Source of the DNA: JANNYA01 sp031422315
Lineage (GTDB): Bacteria > Pseudomonadota > Gammaproteobacteria > Xanthomonadales > SZUA-5
DNA: 64,000 nucleotides
Direction of reading: 5' to 3'
Assembly (NCBI GenBank): GCA_031422315.1
Contig: JANOQN010000011.1
Location: forward strand, 62,001-126,000
Positions 61,491-64,000 of this stretch are shown here, one piece after another. The position numbers and the translations under genes are program-made. Below the pieces are notes generated by a model. That model saw only the letters and a program-made list of their open reading frames with translations, did not search any database and was not told where the DNA came from. The number at the start of each line of letters is the position of its first letter. Position 1 is the stretch's first letter.

Positions 61491-62273
61491 ATGACCGACG
61501 CATTACTACTTATCACCAATCGCGGCGGCGTTCGCACGATTACGCTGAACCGGCCTGACAAACTCAACGCGCTCAACAGCGCCACTATTGCCGCGCTGCA
61601 CGTCGCGTTTTTAGACGCGCAGAAAACCGAGTCAGTGCGCTGCATTATTTTAACCGGTGCCGGGCCGAAAGCTTTTGTGGCGGGCGCCGATATCAGCGAA
61701 TTTGCTGGCTTACCACCGATTACCGCGCGTGATTTCTCGCTCGCAGGCCAAAAAGCATTTCGCGCGATTGAAACCTTAGGCAAACCAGTTTTGGCCGCAG
61801 TTAATGGGTTTTGTTTGGGCGGCGGCATGGAGCTAGCCATGGCATGCAGCCTGCGCATCGCGGCAGACAGTGCAAAATTCGGCCAGCCAGAAGTCAATTT
61901 AGGCATTATTCCAGGCTTTGGCGGCACGCAAAGGCTGCCACGCTTGGTGGGCCGCTCGGCTGCGCTGGAATTATGTTTGACCGGCGCGCCGATCAATGCC
62001 GAGCGCGCCTATCAGCTCGGGATTGTGAGTAAAGTGGTGCCTGCCGCTGAGTTGATGGGCGAGGTTGAATTGCTTGCCGATAAGCTGGCAGCAGCCGCAC
62101 CTTTAGCGCTGCGCGGCGTGTTAGATGCCGTTATATATGGCGAAGATATGCCGCTGGAAATTGGCCTTGATTACGAATCGCAGTGCTTCGGATTGCTTAC
62201 TTCCACGGATGATATGCGCGAAGGTACACTCGCGTTTATGGAAAAGCGGAAGGCGGTTTTTCGGGGCAAGTAG
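61491..62273 (+). CDS. enoyl-CoA hydratase/isomerase (crotonase) family protein
   Basis: A 260-residue crotonase-fold enzyme. KAFVAGADISEFAG contributes the oxyanion hole. AVNGFCLGGGMELAMACSLR carries the second oxyanion Gly and a catalytic-type Glu; GQPEVNLGIIPGFGGTQRLP holds the second Glu. Both catalytic glutamates of enoyl-CoA hydratase appear present, so hydration of 2-enoyl-CoA in beta-oxidation is likely. ATG 61491 follows AAGGA. Confidence 0.94.
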   Translation: MTDALLLITNRGGVRTITLNRPDKLNALNSATIAALHVAFLDAQKTESVRCIILTGAGPKAFVAGADISEFAGLPPITARDFSLAGQKAFRAIETLGKPVLAAVNGFCLGGGMELAMACSLRIAADSAKFGQPEVNLGIIPGFGGTQRLPRLVGRSAALELCLTGAPINAERAYQLGIVSKVVPAAELMGEVELLADKLAAAAPLALRGVLDAVIYGEDMPLEIGLDYESQCFGLLTSTDDMREGTLAFMEKRKAVFRGK

Positions 62274-62343
62274 CGAGTACGAGTTTGTTGCCGAAATGAT
62301 GAATCGGCTAATATGTTCAAGAGACACTTAGACGGAATGCAAC

Positions 62344-62574
62344 ATGCGAACGAATATCGTCATAGACGACAACCTTATGGCCAACACACTTCGTGCCACA
62401 GGACTTAAATCCAAGCGCGAAGTAGTCGAACTCGGATTACAAACGCTTTTACGGTTAAGGCAGCAGTCGGAAATCAGGACGCTGCGCGGAAGCATCACTT
62501 GGGAAGGCGATTTGGATGCGATGAGGCGCGACAAGCCCCAAACCGGTGAGGATAGCGGCGCAGCGAGCACGTGA
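62344..62574 (+). CDS. vapB: VapB-type antitoxin
   Basis: A 76-residue antitoxin of the VapB (PF09957-like) class. MRTNIVIDDNLMANTLRATG, then KREVVELGLQTLLRL is the ribbon-helix-helix start typical of the family. WEGDLDAMR near the C-terminus is the toxin-binding segment. GGAATGCAAC precedes ATG 62344. It overlaps vapC by 4 bp. Confidence 0.92.
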   Translation: MRTNIVIDDNLMANTLRATGLKSKREVVELGLQTLLRLRQQSEIRTLRGSITWEGDLDAMRRDKPQTGEDSGAAST

Positions 62575-62963
62575 TCCTGGTAGATTCAAGCGTCTGGATC
62601 GATTATTTCAAAGCTAGGCAGACCCCACAAACTATGCTCCTTGATGGTTTACTCGATTCTCGTGAATTAGCGATTGGCGATTTGATTTTTATTGAAGTGC
62701 TTCAGGGCTGCAGAATTGAAAAGGAATTCAACCAAGTACGTTACTTACTTGGCCGACTACAGTTGATCGAGCTTGGGGGCGCAGATATCGTCTTGCCAGC
62801 AGCCAAGAACTACTCAAAGCTGCGTCAGCTGGGAGTGACTGTACGCGGCACGATTGATGTAATTTTAGCGACTAGATGTTTGGTCAATGGGCTGAGCTTG
62901 TTGCACAGTGACCGGGATTTTGACGCATTCGAGACGCATCTGGGTTTGCGGGTAGTGCGATGA
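62571..62963 (+). CDS. vapC: VapC-type PIN-domain toxin
   Basis: A 130-residue PIN ribonuclease. Acidic residues are in place: VDSSVWIDYF (Asp), GDLIFIEVLQG (Glu), GTIDVILATRC (Asp) and LHSDRDFDAF (Asp). The start is GTG 62571, in a GTGA overlap with vapB. VapC toxins cleave specific RNAs (tRNA or rRNA) when the antitoxin is degraded. Confidence 0.93.
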   Translation: MILVDSSVWIDYFKARQTPQTMLLDGLLDSRELAIGDLIFIEVLQGCRIEKEFNQVRYLLGRLQLIELGGADIVLPAAKNYSKLRQLGVTVRGTIDVILATRCLVNGLSLLHSDRDFDAFETHLGLRVVR

Positions 62964-62979
62964 AACGACAGTCGTTTCA
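62961..62979. terminator. stem-loop between convergent vapC and glnD
   Basis: TGAAACGA and TCGTTTCA form a perfect 8-bp stem with a CAG loop, starting at the vapC stop codon. There is no T-tract. It may mark 3' ends for both converging genes. Confidence 0.45.
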
Positions 62980-62990
62980 ACGAAACCGAA

Positions 62991-64000
62991 CTAAACCGCC
63001 TCCAATCGCATTTTCAAATCCGCGACCAGCGCCTCACCTCGTGCGATAGACAGAGGCTCACCATAGGCTTCACTGATCTGAAAGAAATCCTCGACGCGCT
63101 CGCCAAAGGTGGCTATGCGCGCGGTGTGGACTCGGATTTTGTGTTCGAACAAAGTAATGGCGGCTCTGGCCAAAAGCCCAAAACTATCCGGGCAGACGAT
63201 GGTCAGCGTCTGTAATTTCTGTTCGCTAACAGTCTCTGAATTGGCTGGGCTGATTGCGTCAGTCTGGCTCAAATCTTCAAATTCAGTGATCTCGACTTGC
63301 GCTGGAAAACGAAAATGTTTTTGCTGACGAGTCGCAGCGCGTTTGGAAACTTTCGGGCGGTATTCGCTTTGCGATAGCGCCAAGCGCAGCTGCATTTGTA
63401 AATCCAGCGCGCGCGCGCGGCTGGACTGGCCGACATTTTGGCTATCGCTTGTTTGGCTATCAAGCAATTGAAATACATCATGCGTTAGCCCGGTGGGCGT
63501 GCTGTAAATGCGCGCGCCGATCACGCTCATGCCAAGTTTGTCGAGCGTGCTCGTGATCATCGCAAAAATGCCCAGCCGATCCGGCACGCGCACAAATAGC
63601 TCGAAGGTTCCTGCATCGGTACCGGGCATTGGGCGAATCGCCAACACCAAATTATCGTTGGCGCGCTGATGCGCCAACACGGCTTGGGTTTGGAAGCGCG
63701 CTTCATCAGCGGTTTGCCGCAAAAGCGCGCGCTCTGGAAAACTGGCCCATACCTGATTGACCTGCGCGCGTCCCGCGCCTTCCCCAACTAACAGCTCCAT
63801 CGCGCTGGCACGCGCGGCTTGCAAGCGCTCACTCGCGTGCACCGGATTCTCCAGCCCGCGCCGCAGCACAAAGCGGGTTGACCCATACAAATCCGCCAGC
63901 AATTTAGCTTTCCAGCCGTTCCACAGTTTTGGATTGGTGCCCATAATATCGGCGCAAGTCAAAAGGTACAGGTGATCCAAACGCTCACGCTCAGACACTA
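62991..64000 (-). CDS. glnD: [protein-PII] uridylyltransferase, C-terminal part (partial)
   Basis: The C-terminal ~335 residues of GlnD; the nucleotidyltransferase and HD domains lie beyond the window. LDHLYLLTCADIMGTNPKLW, then WKAKLLADLYGSTRFVLRRG, is the segment after the HD domain. Two ACT domains follow (ELFVRVPDRLGIFAMITSTL; LQTLTIVCPDSFGLLARAAI), the glutamine-sensing part. The GTG at 63998 is an internal Val codon, not a start. GlnD adds and removes UMP on PII according to nitrogen status. Confidence 0.95.
   Translation of the reverse strand, partial: VSERERLDHLYLLTCADIMGTNPKLWNGWKAKLLADLYGSTRFVLRRGLENPVHASERLQAARASAMELLVGEGAGRAQVNQVWASFPERALLRQTADEARFQTQAVLAHQRANDNLVLAIRPMPGTDAGTFELFVRVPDRLGIFAMITSTLDKLGMSVIGARIYSTPTGLTHDVFQLLDSQTSDSQNVGQSSRARALDLQMQLRLALSQSEYRPKVSKRAATRQQKHFRFPAQVEITEFEDLSQTDAISPANSETVSEQKLQTLTIVCPDSFGLLARAAITLFEHKIRVHTARIATFGERVEDFFQISEAYGEPLSIARGEALVADLKMRLEAV

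Overview
The window looks like a chromosomal segment of a gammaproteobacterium. The kdsA-pyrG pair, pheA-hisC, glnD, ung, ruvC, hinT, fadD and a PhaF-type phasin support this. Several secreted products end in a short xxLFxxGFE-like tail, and there is a CSLREA/choice-of-anchor-Q protein and a Ser/Thr kinase with TPRs. I associate these with Xanthomonadales (Lysobacterales), although the base composition looks lower in GC than most of that order (judged by eye, not computed). No rRNA, tRNA, CRISPR array or integrase gene was seen.

Layout. (1) 0-3.8 kb: an M23-like fragment at the edge, a decayed polyamine-binding-protein end, then a minus-strand lipase/fadD/SDR operon. (2) 4.05-14.6 kb: a tight five-gene minus-strand operon (MoxR AAA+ ATPase, DUF5682, VWA, SWIM zinc finger, WGR-DUF4132) that corresponds gene for gene to the uncharacterised E. 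coli yehL-yehM-yehP-yehQ/yehI set. A HI1419/HI1420-type toxin-antitoxin pair lies just upstream. (3) 15.4-25 kb: mostly housekeeping genes (M28 peptidase, kdsA, pyrG, phasin, ECF sigma factor, hisC, pheA, GNAT). (4) 25.1-28.9 kb: a 1085-residue P-loop protein whose middle resembles BrxC/PglY of BREX systems. It has no other BREX gene nearby and is followed 8 bp later by ruvC.

(5) 29-33.2 kb: palindromic repeats, then an integron cassette array without an integrase (a CALIN-type cluster). It has six or seven attC-like sites and single- or two-gene cassettes encoding a HEPN-motif protein, a uracil-DNA-glycosylase-like protein, a lipoprotein plus partner, an EF-Tu-domain-3-like protein, a CxxC zinc protein and a broken fusion. 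A lone attC-like element at about 3.9 kb shares a 25-nt identical core with one array site. (6) 33.5-45.4 kb: low-conservation accessory DNA with membrane proteins, Sel1 and HEAT-type repeat proteins, a collagen-like secreted protein and its small secreted neighbour, a frameshifted DUF4124-protease, and five scattered remnants of one HUH (Y1) transposase family.

(7) 45.5-64 kb: MaoC/PrpD-family enzymes, yggS, ung, lipoproteins including a YfbK-type VWA protein, a secreted alpha-amylase, a kinase-TPR protein, a CSLREA protein, thiL, hinT, an enoyl-CoA hydratase, a VapBC pair, and the C-terminal part of glnD running off the end.

The most promising leads are the BrxC-like/RuvC pair, the complete yeh-type five-gene operon, and the integrase-less cassette array with its HEPN and UDG-like genes. 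All homology statements come from reading sequence patterns; no database search was run.
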